Assembly (NCBI GenBank): GCA_016218825.1 | Contig: JACRCV010000015.1 | Span: 62,001-126,000 of the forward strand | Origin: Deltaproteobacteria bacterium | GTDB taxonomy: Bacteria; Myxococcota; XYA12-FULL-58-9 | DNA length: 64,000 nt | Direction: 5' to 3' | Part shown: one piece after another, positions 43,687-53,103 of the stretch | Position numbering within the stretch: position 1 is the stretch's first letter | How the letters are laid out: the number at the start of each line of letters is the position of its first letter | Made by a program: the position numbers and the translations under genes | Notes under the pieces: generated by a model | Databases searched by the model: none | What the model was told of the DNA's origin: nothing | What the model saw: the letters and a program-made list of their open reading frames with translations, nothing else

Positions 43687-45051
43687 ATGCTCGTCACGTC
43701 TGTGATCCTCTGTCTGTCCGTGCATGGCGTTGCCGCTGCGGCTCCCGATCCGGCCGCCGGGGCCGCAGGAGAGCCCGCCGATCTGTCGCCGGTGCCGCGG
43801 GTGGTCGCGGTGACCCTCGACCGCGAGATCACCAACACCACGCGCGACTACTTCTTCGCCGGACTGGCGCACGCCGAGGCGAGCCACGCCGCCGCGCTGT
43901 TGGTGCTGCTCGACACCCCGGGCGGCCTGATGGAGGCCACTCGGGAGATGGTGCGCGAGATCCTCGAGGCCGAGGTGCCGGTGATCGTCTATGTCTCGCC
44001 GCCGGGGGCCCGCGCCGGCTCCGCCGGGGTCTTCCTGACCCTGGCGGCGCACGTCGCCGCGATGGCGCCCACCACTCACATCGGCGCCGCGCACCCGGTA
44101 GGGCTCTTGGGCGGCGACGTCGAGGGGGTGATGGGCAAGAAGGTGGAGAACGACGCAGCGGCCTTCGCGAAGAGCCTCGCCGAGACCCGCGCGCGCAACA
44201 TGGACTGGGCCGAGAAGGCGGTGCGCGAGTCGATCGCGGTCCCGGCGGCCGAGGCGCTGCAGAACAAGGTCATCGACCTGATCGCCACCGACGCCGCGGC
44301 GCTGTTGCAGAGCATCGACGGCCGGCAGGTGCAGGTGGGCGGCGCGCCGTTCACCCTGCACACCGCGAACGCCAAGGTCGAGCCGTTCGCGATGAGCGGC
44401 CGGCAGACGCTGGTGACGTTCCTCGCCAACCCCGACCTGATCTACTTCCTGCTGCTCTTCGGCCTCTTCCTGCTGTTCGTGGAGTTCAAGAGCCCGGGGT
44501 TGGTGGTGCCGGGGGTGGTCGGAGTCCTGCTGTTGGCGCTGGTGCTCGGGGTGCAGCTGTTGCCGGTGAACTTCGTCGGCGTGCTCCTGATCATCGCCGC
44601 GGTGGCGCTCTTCATCACCGAGATCTACGTGTCGAGCTTCGGCCTGCTCGCCGGCGGCGGCATCGTCTGCCTGATCGTCGGCTCCTACCTGCTGTTCGAC
44701 GTGCCCGGGTCCAGCCTGCGTGTCCAGCCGGTGGTCATTTGGAGCGTGGCGCTGACGTTCGCGGCGCTGGTCTTGATCGTCGGCGTGCTGTTGGTGCGCG
44801 CCAAGCGCCAGGGCGCCACGAGCGGCGTCGAGGCGATGGTCGGCGAGGAGGGCGTGGTCTTCGAGGACATCCGCCCCGAGCGGCCCGGGAAGATCCACGC
44901 GCGGGGCGCCTATTGGACCGCGAGCTGCAGCGTGCCGGCCGCGGCCGGCAGCCGGGTTCGGATCAAGAAGATGGACGGGGCCAAAGCCGAGGTCGAGCTC
45001 GTACCCGGTTCAGGCGAAGGCGCCGCGGTCTCGCCCCCAACAACGAGGTGA
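43687..45051 (+). CDS. NfeD-like membrane serine protease (long form)
   Basis: A 454-residue protein: signal peptide; a ClpP-class domain (about 35-220) with TPGGLMEATREMVREIL and the nucleophile Ser in ARAGSAGVFL, and a downstream Lys (MGKKVEND) as partner of the Ser-Lys dyad; then four or five membrane spans (FLLLFGLFLLFVEFKSPGLVVPGVVGVLLLAL onward) and a C-terminal OB-fold NfeD domain. Long NfeD proteins pair with stomatin/slipin proteins and cleave them or regulate membrane microdomains. The SPFH partner follows 4 bases after its stop. Confidence 0.92.
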   Translation: MLVTSVILCLSVHGVAAAAPDPAAGAAGEPADLSPVPRVVAVTLDREITNTTRDYFFAGLAHAEASHAAALLVLLDTPGGLMEATREMVREILEAEVPVIVYVSPPGARAGSAGVFLTLAAHVAAMAPTTHIGAAHPVGLLGGDVEGVMGKKVENDAAAFAKSLAETRARNMDWAEKAVRESIAVPAAEALQNKVIDLIATDAAALLQSIDGRQVQVGGAPFTLHTANAKVEPFAMSGRQTLVTFLANPDLIYFLLLFGLFLLFVEFKSPGLVVPGVVGVLLLALVLGVQLLPVNFVGVLLIIAAVALFITEIYVSSFGLLAGGGIVCLIVGSYLLFDVPGSSLRVQPVVIWSVALTFAALVLIVGVLLVRAKRQGATSGVEAMVGEEGVVFEDIRPERPGKIHARGAYWTASCSVPAAAGSRVRIKKMDGAKAEVELVPGSGEGAAVSPPTTR

Positions 45052-45054
45052 GTC

Positions 45055-45804
45055 ATGAGCATCGCTTTGCCGCTCGTCGGCGTCCTGCTGTTGATCGCGA
45101 TCCTGTCCGGGGTCCGCATCCTCCAAGAGTTCGAGCGCGGCGTGTTGTTTCGCTTGGGGAGCTGCCTCAAGGAGGTGCGGGGCCCGGGCCTGACGCTGAT
45201 CCTGCCGTTCGGCATCGACCGGCTGACGAAGGTCGATCTCCGCGTCATCACCTTCGACGTGCCGTCGCAGGACGTGATCACCCGCGACAACGTCTCGGTG
45301 AAGGTGAACGCGGTGGTCTACTTCCAGGTCGTCGACGCCCGCCGCGCCATCCTCGAGGTCGAGAACTACCTGTTCGCCAGCTCGCAGCTGGCGCAGACCA
45401 CGCTGCGCTCGGTGTGCGGCCAGCAGGACATGGACACCCTGCTCATCGATCGTGAGCGCCTGAACTCGACGATCCAGACCATCCTCGACCGGCACACCGA
45501 TCCCTGGGGCGTCAAGGTGACGCTCGTCGAGATCAAGCAGATCGACCTGCCGCAAGAGATGCAGCGGGCGATGGCGAAGCAGGCCGAGGCCGAGCGCGAG
45601 CGCCGGGCCAAGGTGATCCACGCCGAGGGCGAAGAGCAGGCGGCGCGCAAGCTCGTCGAGGCCGCGAAGCTGATGGAGCCGCACCCGGTGACGGTGCAGC
45701 TGCGCTACCTCCAGACCCTCACCGAGATCGCGAGCGAGAACAACTCCACCACGATCTTCCCGCTGCCGATCGAGTGGATGTCGGTGTTCATGCCGAAGAA
45801 GTAG
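45055..45804 (+). CDS. SPFH/Band 7 slipin (stomatin-like)
   Basis: A 249-residue protein: N-terminal membrane segment (about 3-20), then the Band 7 domain ([64 protein letters not shown]), then a charged coiled coil ([30 protein letters not shown]). It matches slipin-type stomatins. It is transcribed with the NfeD protease as a standard pair, proposed to build membrane scaffolds. Precise physiological role in this organism unknown. Confidence 0.93.
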   Translation: MSIALPLVGVLLLIAILSGVRILQEFERGVLFRLGSCLKEVRGPGLTLILPFGIDRLTKVDLRVITFDVPSQDVITRDNVSVKVNAVVYFQVVDARRAILEVENYLFASSQLAQTTLRSVCGQQDMDTLLIDRERLNSTIQTILDRHTDPWGVKVTLVEIKQIDLPQEMQRAMAKQAEAERERRAKVIHAEGEEQAARKLVEAAKLMEPHPVTVQLRYLQTLTEIASENNSTTIFPLPIEWMSVFMPKK

Positions 45805-45812
45805 CGCCGGCG

Positions 45813-46106
45813 TCAGCACAGGCCGGCGGGCAGCTCTATGTCTGGGTAGCGCTCGCGCACGCCGAGGCGCCGAACGCTGGTGCGCGCCGAGACCGTCGAG
45901 ATCTTTCCCGACAGCTGCTCGAAGGACGCGAGCAGGGCGCTGAGGATCGTCAACGGATCGCCGGTGAGCTCCGTGACCACACCGGTGTCGTTGACCTGCA
46001 GGCCGGCGATGGCGCGGGCGCGGCGCACCGCGGCGGCGCCAAAGAGCGAGACCTTGGTCCTCATGATGTCGGTGATGATCTCTCGATACGCAGCCTCGTA
46101 CTTCAT
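45813..46106 (-). CDS. Small conserved-looking protein of unknown function
   Basis: A 97-residue soluble protein: a helical start (MKYEAAYREIITDIMRTKVSLFG), a stretch of strand with AGLQVNDTGVVTELTGDPLTILSALLASF, and a C-terminal strand with SVRRLGVRERYPDIEL. I do not recognise the family. It follows the three-span membrane protein by 13 bases and is probably in its operon. Convergent with the slipin gene. Confidence 0.65.
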   Translation of the reverse strand: MKYEAAYREIITDIMRTKVSLFGAAAVRRARAIAGLQVNDTGVVTELTGDPLTILSALLASFEQLSGKISTVSARTSVRRLGVRERYPDIELPAGLC

Positions 46107-46119
46107 GCTCTCGTGCCCC

Positions 46120-46410
46120 TCAGCGAAGCGCCCGCAGCCCGATGATTCCCGCGGCGAAGAAGGCGACCGAGCCGAGGCTCAACAGCAGGCCCATGACGAC
46201 CATCAGGGCCTGCTCCCCCAGGATCCCGGTCGTCGCCGCGAGCTCGACGCCGGCGTGCAGAAAGACCGAGAAGAACACGCCGACCACGATGAGCTTGATC
46301 GTCAAACCAATCTGACCGCCCAACTTGGGGGCCATGATCGCCAGGGCGACGATCGCCGCGAGCGATGTGATCGCAGCCACCACATTCGGGATCGTCTCCA
46401 TCGCCGACAT
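46120..46410 (-). CDS. Small membrane protein with three predicted spans
   Basis: A 96-residue hydrophobic protein. GGAGGT lies 4 bases before the ATG at 46410, so the longer upstream frame is rejected. Segments 8-28, 34-55 and 65-92 are likely membrane spans, with two short loops. No catalytic or binding motif is evident. It pairs with the small soluble protein just downstream. Function unknown. Confidence 0.65.
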   Translation of the reverse strand: MSAMETIPNVVAAITSLAAIVALAIMAPKLGGQIGLTIKLIVVGVFFSVFLHAGVELAATTGILGEQALMVVMGLLLSLGSVAFFAAGIIGLRALR

Positions 46411-46561
46411 GCTTACCTCCGTGTTTTCGTGGGCGTTGCAGGGCGCGACGGCCCGTTTGGCCCCCCGACACGACGCCCGTCTCGCGATCACCGTAGTGGT
46501 CGTGTTGTCTCCGGTCAAGACACGAGGTGAATCGCGCCAGGGCGGTGGTGCGGCTCGCCCC

Positions 46562-48562
46562 TCAGCGGGCCAGCACCGCGCGCGCTTTGGTCGCCACGGC
46601 CTCGGCGGTGAAGCCGAGGTTGGCGAACAGGGCCGGCGCCGGCGCCGAGGCGCCGAAGCGAGCGAGGCCGACGATGGCGCCTCGATCACCGACGAAGCGC
46701 TCCCAGCCGAGGGTCACCCCGGCCTCGACGGCGACGCGGGCGCAAACCGCCGGAGGCAGCACGGCGTCGCGGTAGGCGGGCGGCTGGGAGAGGAAGAGCT
46801 CGGCGCTGGGCATCGACACGACCCGGGTGGGTATGGCGTCCTTCTCGAGGAGCTTCTGCGCCCCGAGGGCCAGGTGCACCTCGGCGCCGGTGCCGATCAG
46901 GATGACCTGCGGTGCATTGCCCTGGGCCTCGGCGAGCACGTAGGCGCCGCGCGCGACGTTCTCTAGCGTGATCCCTTCGAGGCTCGGGACCTTCTGACGG
47001 CTGAGCACCAGGCCGACCGGGCCGGTGCGGTGCTGCAGCGCGACGTGCCAGGCGAACGCGGTCTCGTTGGGATCGGCCGGTCTGAGGAGGGTCATGTTGG
47101 GAATGGCGCGCAGCGCCGCCAGGTGCTCGACCGGTTGGTGGGTGGGGCCGTCTTCGCCGAGGCCGATCGAATCGTGGGTCCAGACGTAGATCACCGGCAG
47201 ACCGCTCAGCGCCGCGAGGCGCACGCTCGGGCGCATGTAGTCGGAGAACACGAAGAAGGTGGCGACGAACGGCCGCAAGCCGCCGTGGTAGCTGATGCCG
47301 TTCGCGATCCCCGCCATGCCGTGCTCGCGGACGCCGAAGTGCAGGTTGCGCCCGGCGCCGCTCTGGCCGTCGAAGTCGCCCTCGTCCGCGAGCTTGGTGT
47401 TGGTGGAGACCGAGAGGTCGGCGTCGCCGCCGATCAGCCAGGGCACCTGCTTGGCGATGACGTTCAGCGCCTTGCCCGAGGCTTGACGGGTGGCGAGCGC
47501 CTCGCCGGGTCTCCACTGCGGCAACGCCGCCGCGAGATCCTCGGGGAGCTCTTGAGAGAGGGCGCGATCCCAGAGCCGCGCCAGCTGCGGATGGGCGTCG
47601 GCGTAGGCGGCGAGCATCTTGGTCCAGCTCGCGCAAAGCGTGGCGCCGCGCGTGGCCCCGGCCTGCAGCTGGGCCGCGGCGGCGGCGGGGATGAAGAAGG
47701 TCTTCTTCGGGTCGAAGCCCAGGGCCGCTTTCGTGAGCTCGAGCTCAGTGGCGCCGAGCGGCGAGCCATGAACGCCGGAGGTGCCGGCGCGGTTCGGAGA
47801 GCCGAAGCCGATCGTGGTCTTGACGGCGATCAAGGACGGCCGAGCGGTCTCGGCCTGGGCGGCGCGGATCGCCTGATCGATGCCGTCGATGTCGGTGTTG
47901 CCGGCGGTGACCGTCTGCACGTGCCAGCCGTAGGCCAGGAAGCGCTTGGACACGTCCTCGGTGAAGGTGATGCTGGTCGGGCCGTCCAGCGAGATGCCGT
48001 TGTCGTCGTAGAGGAAGATGAGCTTGCCGAGCTTCAGGTGACCGGCGAGTGAGGCGGCCTCGGCCACGACCCCTTCCATCAGATCGCCGTCAGACACCAA
48101 CGCGTAGGTGAAGTGATCGACGAGCTCGAAGCCGGGTCGGTTGAACATCGACGCCAGGCGGCGCTCGGCGATCGCCATGCCGACCGCGTTCGCGGCCCCT
48201 TGGCCGAGCGGGCCGGTCGTCGCCTCGACGCCGGGGGTGTGACCGAACTCCGGGTGCCCCGGGGTGCGGCTCTGCCACTGGCGAAACTGCTTCAGGTCAT
48301 CGAGGCTCAGGTCGTAGCCGGTCAAGTGCAAAAGGCCATAGAGGAGCATGCTGCCGTGGCCGCCCGAGAGCACGAAGCGATCGCGGTTCGGCCAGCGCGG
48401 CGTCGTTGGATCGTGGCGCAGGTGGCGCTGCCACAGCACGTAGGCCATCGGCGCGGCGCCGAGCGGCAGGCCGGGGTGGCCGGAGTCGGCCTTCTCGATG
48501 GCGTCGAGCGCCAGGGTCCGAATCGTGTTGATGCACAGCAGATCGAGATCGGCGGAAGTCAT
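46562..48562 (-). CDS. tkt: Transketolase
   Basis: A 666-residue thiamine-diphosphate enzyme. The ATG at 48562 gives the standard opening [35 protein letters not shown]. The cofactor motif is [18 protein letters not shown] with YDDNGIS; ends with the pyrimidine domain ([20 protein letters not shown], then [28 protein letters not shown]). It transfers two-carbon units in the pentose-phosphate pathway. Monocistronic. Length is typical. Confidence 0.97.
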   Translation of the reverse strand: MTSADLDLLCINTIRTLALDAIEKADSGHPGLPLGAAPMAYVLWQRHLRHDPTTPRWPNRDRFVLSGGHGSMLLYGLLHLTGYDLSLDDLKQFRQWQSRTPGHPEFGHTPGVEATTGPLGQGAANAVGMAIAERRLASMFNRPGFELVDHFTYALVSDGDLMEGVVAEAASLAGHLKLGKLIFLYDDNGISLDGPTSITFTEDVSKRFLAYGWHVQTVTAGNTDIDGIDQAIRAAQAETARPSLIAVKTTIGFGSPNRAGTSGVHGSPLGATELELTKAALGFDPKKTFFIPAAAAAQLQAGATRGATLCASWTKMLAAYADAHPQLARLWDRALSQELPEDLAAALPQWRPGEALATRQASGKALNVIAKQVPWLIGGDADLSVSTNTKLADEGDFDGQSGAGRNLHFGVREHGMAGIANGISYHGGLRPFVATFFVFSDYMRPSVRLAALSGLPVIYVWTHDSIGLGEDGPTHQPVEHLAALRAIPNMTLLRPADPNETAFAWHVALQHRTGPVGLVLSRQKVPSLEGITLENVARGAYVLAEAQGNAPQVILIGTGAEVHLALGAQKLLEKDAIPTRVVSMPSAELFLSQPPAYRDAVLPPAVCARVAVEAGVTLGWERFVGDRGAIVGLARFGASAPAPALFANLGFTAEAVATKARAVLAR

Positions 48563-48635
48563 CGGTCTCTCCGGCGTTCGGGCGACGCCGCAAGGTAGCA
48601 CGCTTCGATGATGAGGGCAGCTGCCGGGGCAGGGA

Positions 48636-48657
48636 GACGCCGTCCGCGAACGGCGTC
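48636..48657. terminator. Hairpin downstream of rlmN
   Basis: GACGCCGT, six bases, ACGGCGTC: a perfect eight-base stem about 68 bases after the rlmN stop on the minus strand and also 5' of transketolase. No T-run follows, so it is a weak candidate terminator or processing stem. Confidence 0.35.
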
Positions 48658-48724
48658 AGAAGCTGGCGGCTCGTGGCGAGTCCGCGGACGGTAGTTATGG
48701 GATGCCATACCTCGGCGGACTTGG

Positions 48725-49840
48725 CTAGATCGATTTTGCCGCGGCGCGATCGCGGCGCGAACGTTCCTGGAACGTGCTCGCGAGCATGCCGCAGGCGGCG
48801 TGCTTCGTCTGTCCGCCCGAGTAGCGTCGCACCACCGGAAAGCCGAGCTTGGTGAGCGCGTCCAAGAACGCCTGCCGTTCGGTCTCGGCGGCGCGCGCGT
48901 AGACGCCCGGGGCGCGCGCGGTCTCGTTGAGGTCGATGAGGTTGATGCGCAGGCGCAGGTGCCCGAAGAGCGCGCGGAGCGCCGCGACTTCGTCGGGCCC
49001 GGTGTTGACGCCGCGGAGCAGCACCCAGGCGACGGTGACGCGGTTGTTGCACGCCTCCTGGTAGGCCTCGAGCGCCGTGACCAGCTCCGCGAGCGGGTAG
49101 CGGCCGGCGATCGGCAGCAGCGTCCGCCGCTTGTCGGGGATCGCCGAGGTCAGCGACACGATCAGGCGGTGCGGGCGGCCCTCGGCGGCGAAGCGCCGGA
49201 TCTGCGGCACCAGGCCGACGGTGGAGATGCTGATCATCCGGGCGTCGATGCGGCCGCCGCAGGGATGCGACAGGACCGCCGCGGCCCGCATCACCTGGTC
49301 GTAGTTCGCGAGCGGCTCCCCCTGGCCCATGAACACCGCGCCCTTCACCCGCCCGTCGGTCTCGTCGCGGATGGCGGCAAAGGCCAACGCGATCTCGGCG
49401 GCGCTCAGGTTGCGCTGCAGGCCGAGGCCGGCGGTGGCGCAGAAGGCGCACCGCATCGCGCAGCCGACCTGCGACGACAGACAGACCGTGAAGTGTCCAG
49501 GGCGATGGAGCGGGATGCGCACTGCCTCGGAGAGCGCGCCGTCGGCGTGGCGAAACAGGTACTTCACGAAGCCGTCGGCCGGATCGGTGGCGCGCTCGAG
49601 GACCTCGAGGCGGGCGAGATCGAAGAGCCGCGCGACCTCGGCCTTGAGCGCTTTGCCGAGCGGTCGCTTCTTGGCGTCGCGGCGTGCCATCGGCGAGAGG
49701 TAGTGGGCGAGGACGCGCCGCGCCTCGTCGGCGCGAACCGCGACGCCGTGTGCCTGCAGCTGGGCCGCGACCTCCTCGGGCAACAAGCCCGCGAGGTGCG
49801 GGCGCGACGTCGACCTGCAGGGGTCGGCCGACCCCGTCAG
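48725..49840 (-). CDS. rlmN: Radical SAM rRNA/tRNA methyltransferase, RlmN family
   Basis: An enzyme of about 371 residues. The radical-SAM cluster is CAMRCAFC, followed by AFMGQGEPLANYDQVMRAA-type motif, SISTVGLVPQIRRFA and a C-terminal Cys in GGQTKHAACGML needed for the RlmN methyl-transfer mechanism. Members methylate C2 of adenosine in 23S rRNA and some tRNAs. No ATG or GTG is available after the preceding stop; the start is either CTG at 49840 (20 bases after the stop) or TTG at 49786, and is uncertain. Last gene of a minus-strand operon. Confidence 0.9.
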   Translation of the reverse strand: MTGSADPCRSTSRPHLAGLLPEEVAAQLQAHGVAVRADEARRVLAHYLSPMARRDAKKRPLGKALKAEVARLFDLARLEVLERATDPADGFVKYLFRHADGALSEAVRIPLHRPGHFTVCLSSQVGCAMRCAFCATAGLGLQRNLSAAEIALAFAAIRDETDGRVKGAVFMGQGEPLANYDQVMRAAAVLSHPCGGRIDARMISISTVGLVPQIRRFAAEGRPHRLIVSLTSAIPDKRRTLLPIAGRYPLAELVTALEAYQEACNNRVTVAWVLLRGVNTGPDEVAALRALFGHLRLRINLIDLNETARAPGVYARAAETERQAFLDALTKLGFPVVRRYSGGQTKHAACGMLASTFQERSRRDRAAAKSI

Positions 49841-49860
49841 GCCGAGGCTTGCCGTTGGGC

Positions 49861-50571
49861 TCAGAGGGCGCCCGTGGCCTTCGTCGGCTCGACGAAGAAG
49901 GTGGCGACGACGATCAGGCGGAGCTTGGCGGCGCCACGCGGCAGGTTGGGGTTCGCCGCGGTGTCGATGCCGATCTCGCCGGCGGCGCGCACCGCGAGCT
50001 CTTTGAATTCGTCCGCGAGCTGGGTGTTGAAGAAGGTCTCGCCGCCCGGGATCCACTCGAACTCGATGTCCTCGATGGCGCCCGGCTCGGCGCCGGGGAG
50101 CTTGCCGACGCTATACCACGCCTGGCGGTCGGCAGGGTCGGCGGTCGGGTCGTCGGCCACCTGCAGCGTGAGCGCCGGGATCGCGACCGAGAGCGTGCTC
50201 TGCTCGACGCGCAACACCAGGCGGTTGATCTCGATGCGGCGCACGATCTGACCGGCCTTGTTGATCTCCTGGTACTTGTCGTAGTCGGGGGAGTCCTCGG
50301 CCGGCGTTAGGTCGACGGGCACCGGGTCGGTCTTCAGCGGCAGGGTGTACTTGATCGGCGGCAACGCCTCCGGCCAGATCTCGGGCAGCGCGCCGCCACC
50401 CGGCAGCAGGCCGCTCGCGGCGAGCGCCGTCGACATCGTGCCGAGCGCCTGATCGAGGCCGAAGTCGAAGCTGAACTCGTCGATGCGGACCTCGATCGGC
50501 ACGCCGCCGCCACAGGCGGGGGCGAAGAGAGCGAGAAGGGCAGCGGTCGTGAGCGCGCGCGTGGTCATCAT
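49861..50571 (-). CDS. Lipoprotein of unknown function
   Basis: A 236-residue lipoprotein with signal peptide and APAC lipobox (Cys20). The mature protein begins GGGVPIEVRIDEFSFDFGLDQAL and is beta-rich, with IRRIEINRLVLRVEQSTLSVAIPALTLQV (long strands) and IEFEWIPGGETFFN. No catalytic motif recognised. It lies 6 bases after the hydrolase gene and before rlmN, in an operon with an outer-membrane barrel, so it may be a component of that envelope assembly. Confidence 0.7.
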   Translation of the reverse strand: MMTTRALTTAALLALFAPACGGGVPIEVRIDEFSFDFGLDQALGTMSTALAASGLLPGGGALPEIWPEALPPIKYTLPLKTDPVPVDLTPAEDSPDYDKYQEINKAGQIVRRIEINRLVLRVEQSTLSVAIPALTLQVADDPTADPADRQAWYSVGKLPGAEPGAIEDIEFEWIPGGETFFNTQLADEFKELAVRAAGEIGIDTAANPNLPRGAAKLRLIVVATFFVEPTKATGAL

Positions 50572-50577
50572 GGCCTC

Positions 50578-53103
50578 CTAGCGGCTGATCTCGGGCGAGC
50601 CGTTGTTCGCCGTCTCGAAGAAATGAGTGCGGGTGGCCTTGGCCGCGGGCACATCGAACATCACGTAGTGGCCGTCGTCCGCGCCGCTCGGCGTGAACTG
50701 GGTCACACCGGCGACGACGCCGCCCTGAGCGTTGCCGGCGTTCAGCGGTGATGCCACCACCCGGACGTCGGCGACGGCGACCTCGGGCTGACTGTTGATG
50801 GCGACAATCGGCGTGCCGGCGGCGCGCATCATCGCCTCGTGGGTGACGTTCGGGGTGAGGGAGTCGTCGATGCCGGAGATGTGCAGGTAGGGCAGCGGGC
50901 CGCGCTCGGCGTGGGTGTGGATAAGGAGCGGCGCGTAGCTGATGGCGTCGGCGGGCGAGAACAGCATCGCGATGATCCCCATCATCGGGTGGATCCGACC
51001 GAGGGTCTGATCGGCGAACACCGCCGAGGCCGCGAGTGAGATGTCGGCCGGGTTCTTCTTGTTCAGGATCGAGAGCGCCAGGTCGGCGCCGGCGCCCGAG
51101 AGCACCGCCGCCTTGAGCGCGGTCTCGGCGGTGAGGTACGCGGGGGCGATCACCGTGCCCTGCGAGTGACCGAGGAAGTAGATCTTGTTCGGGTTGAAGT
51201 AGACGTTGGCGCTGCCGGGCACGAGATGAGTGCCGTCGCCGGTGGCTGCGAGGAGCCGGGTCAGGAAGAACAGGTCGGCGCTCCCCTGCAGGATGTTGTC
51301 GCGCGACGCCTTCGGGTTCAGGAGGTTGAAGAACAGGTGGCCGGGGTCGGCGTCGAAGACCAGCGGCGTGGTCGCGGACGCCGCTGCCATCGCCTGGAGC
51401 TCGGTCGCGGTCGGGAAGGTCGGCCAGGCGCGAATGCCGTGCATCACGTTGTCGATGCCGATGACCGCGAAGCCCTTGGCGACGAGCTCGGCGGCCAGCC
51501 CCTCGTCGATCGCCGAGCGATACGAGCCGCCGGTGCCGTGGGCGTAGATGATGACCGGGTAGCCGCCGCTTTGCGGCGCCGCGGTCGGCGTCGCCAGCGC
51601 GAAGCACATGCTCTCGTTGCGCTGCTTTTGCGGTAGGCCCTGGCCGTCGTAGGAGAACGCGCCGCCGGCGCTCGGCCTGACGTACGGTCGGGTGCCGGCC
51701 TGGAACACCGGGCCCTGGTAGGTGCCCTGGAAGTGGCGGAAGCCGGCGTCGGCGGCGGTGCAGCCGCGCTTGTCCTCGGCCCCCGACAGGCCGTCCTCGC
51801 ACGCTGACACCACCCCGGTGTCGCAGAGCACGACGTCGTTGTCGAAGGTGGGAGCCGGCGTGAGCGCGGCCACCGCCTGGCGGAGCTTGGCGGCCACCGT
51901 GGTGGGGGTCGCGGTGGTGAACACCGTGGCGGCGGCGATGGTCGAGGCGTCGATGCCCTTGGCGCTCACCCACGCGAACAGCGGCTGCATCGCGGCCTCG
52001 GTCTTGGTGCCGCTCATGATCGCCTCGAAGTCGAGGTCGCGGATCGGGGCCCCGCCGCGCAGGTCCTTGACGCCGGTGGTGACGATCGCCGCGTAGGTGG
52101 TGGCGGGGGTGAGCGGCTCGCCGTCCTTGGGGGCGAGACCGAGCCAGTTCTGGCAGATGTACATTCCGCCGTCGCGACCGCTCGTGAGCTGCACCGGGAC
52201 GTGCTTGCCGTAGTCGGCGCTCGCGGCGTCGACGTTCACGAGATACACCGTGGCGCTGCCGCCGTCGGCACAGTAGACCGGCGCCGCGGGGTCGGTGGCG
52301 GTCGGCAGCACGCCGCCGGCGTCGACACAGAGGCTCTTCTCGTCGACCACGTCGGCGAAGGTGAAGAAGATCGGCTGGTTCAGCGCAAAGCCCGGGGCGT
52401 CGGTCTCGACGGCGCCGAAGTAGGTCGCGGTCACGTCGATGCCCAACACCTGGCCCGGGGACGAGTGGCCGGCGAGCGTCACGTGGCCGTCCTTCACCCG
52501 GAGGTCGCTCGGGAACGGCAGGCGATAGAACTCGTAGTCGGCCGGGGGCGTGCCCGCGGGCGGCAGCTCCCAATAGACGCGGAACGCGCCGGCCTCGCTG
52601 TTGCTGCGGGAACAGTTGGCGCCGGTGATGAACGGCAAGCGCTGGCAGGTGTTGTCGAAGCCGCAGACGTAGGGCCGCTGGCAGTCGAGGATGGTCTCGC
52701 AGGCGGCGCCGAGATCGAGGGTGCCGGGGCCGCCGGCGGCCGAGCAGACGCCGGTCTGACCGTTGCACACCAGCGGTTCGGCGCACTGCAGGGTCAGGGC
52801 GCAGCTGTCGCCGGCCGCGAGCAAGGGGCTCGTGGTGCACACGTCCTGCCGGCCGCAGAAGAGATCCGGCGCGCAGTCGGCGTCGGATCCACAGGGGTCG
52901 CCGCGCTGCGGCCCGGTCGTGAGCGGCGGCAGCTCGGTGCACACCGAGGACACGCAGTCGAGCCCGGCCTTGCAGTCCGAGACCTGTTTGCAGGCCTCGC
53001 CCTTGGCGCGCATGCCGATGTCGGCCGGGGTCGCCGCGGTGCAGGCGACGGTGCAAAGGAAGAGGGGGAAGGTCGCGGCGCGGGTGATGGTGGCGGCGCT
53101 CAT
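50578..53103 (-). CDS. Cys-rich secreted alpha/beta hydrolase (lipase-like)
   Basis: An 841-residue exported protein. A signal peptide with a lipobox-like VAC (Cys21) is followed by about four Cys-rich repeats (38-153; pattern CxxxxxCxxxLxCxxxxC). Then come a beta-rich domain similar to lipase N-terminal domains (170-450) and an alpha/beta hydrolase fold: oxyanion HGTGG (522-526), nucleophile Ser647 in GHSQG, then a downstream Asp (GIDDSLTP) and His (DDGHYVMFD). Likely an extracellular esterase or lipase. It starts inside the upstream barrel gene by an ATGA overlap, so the two are coupled. Confidence 0.85.
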   Translation of the reverse strand: MSAATITRAATFPLFLCTVACTAATPADIGMRAKGEACKQVSDCKAGLDCVSSVCTELPPLTTGPQRGDPCGSDADCAPDLFCGRQDVCTTSPLLAAGDSCALTLQCAEPLVCNGQTGVCSAAGGPGTLDLGAACETILDCQRPYVCGFDNTCQRLPFITGANCSRSNSEAGAFRVYWELPPAGTPPADYEFYRLPFPSDLRVKDGHVTLAGHSSPGQVLGIDVTATYFGAVETDAPGFALNQPIFFTFADVVDEKSLCVDAGGVLPTATDPAAPVYCADGGSATVYLVNVDAASADYGKHVPVQLTSGRDGGMYICQNWLGLAPKDGEPLTPATTYAAIVTTGVKDLRGGAPIRDLDFEAIMSGTKTEAAMQPLFAWVSAKGIDASTIAAATVFTTATPTTVAAKLRQAVAALTPAPTFDNDVVLCDTGVVSACEDGLSGAEDKRGCTAADAGFRHFQGTYQGPVFQAGTRPYVRPSAGGAFSYDGQGLPQKQRNESMCFALATPTAAPQSGGYPVIIYAHGTGGSYRSAIDEGLAAELVAKGFAVIGIDNVMHGIRAWPTFPTATELQAMAAASATTPLVFDADPGHLFFNLLNPKASRDNILQGSADLFFLTRLLAATGDGTHLVPGSANVYFNPNKIYFLGHSQGTVIAPAYLTAETALKAAVLSGAGADLALSILNKKNPADISLAASAVFADQTLGRIHPMMGIIAMLFSPADAISYAPLLIHTHAERGPLPYLHISGIDDSLTPNVTHEAMMRAAGTPIVAINSQPEVAVADVRVVASPLNAGNAQGGVVAGVTQFTPSGADDGHYVMFDVPAAKATRTHFFETANNGSPEISR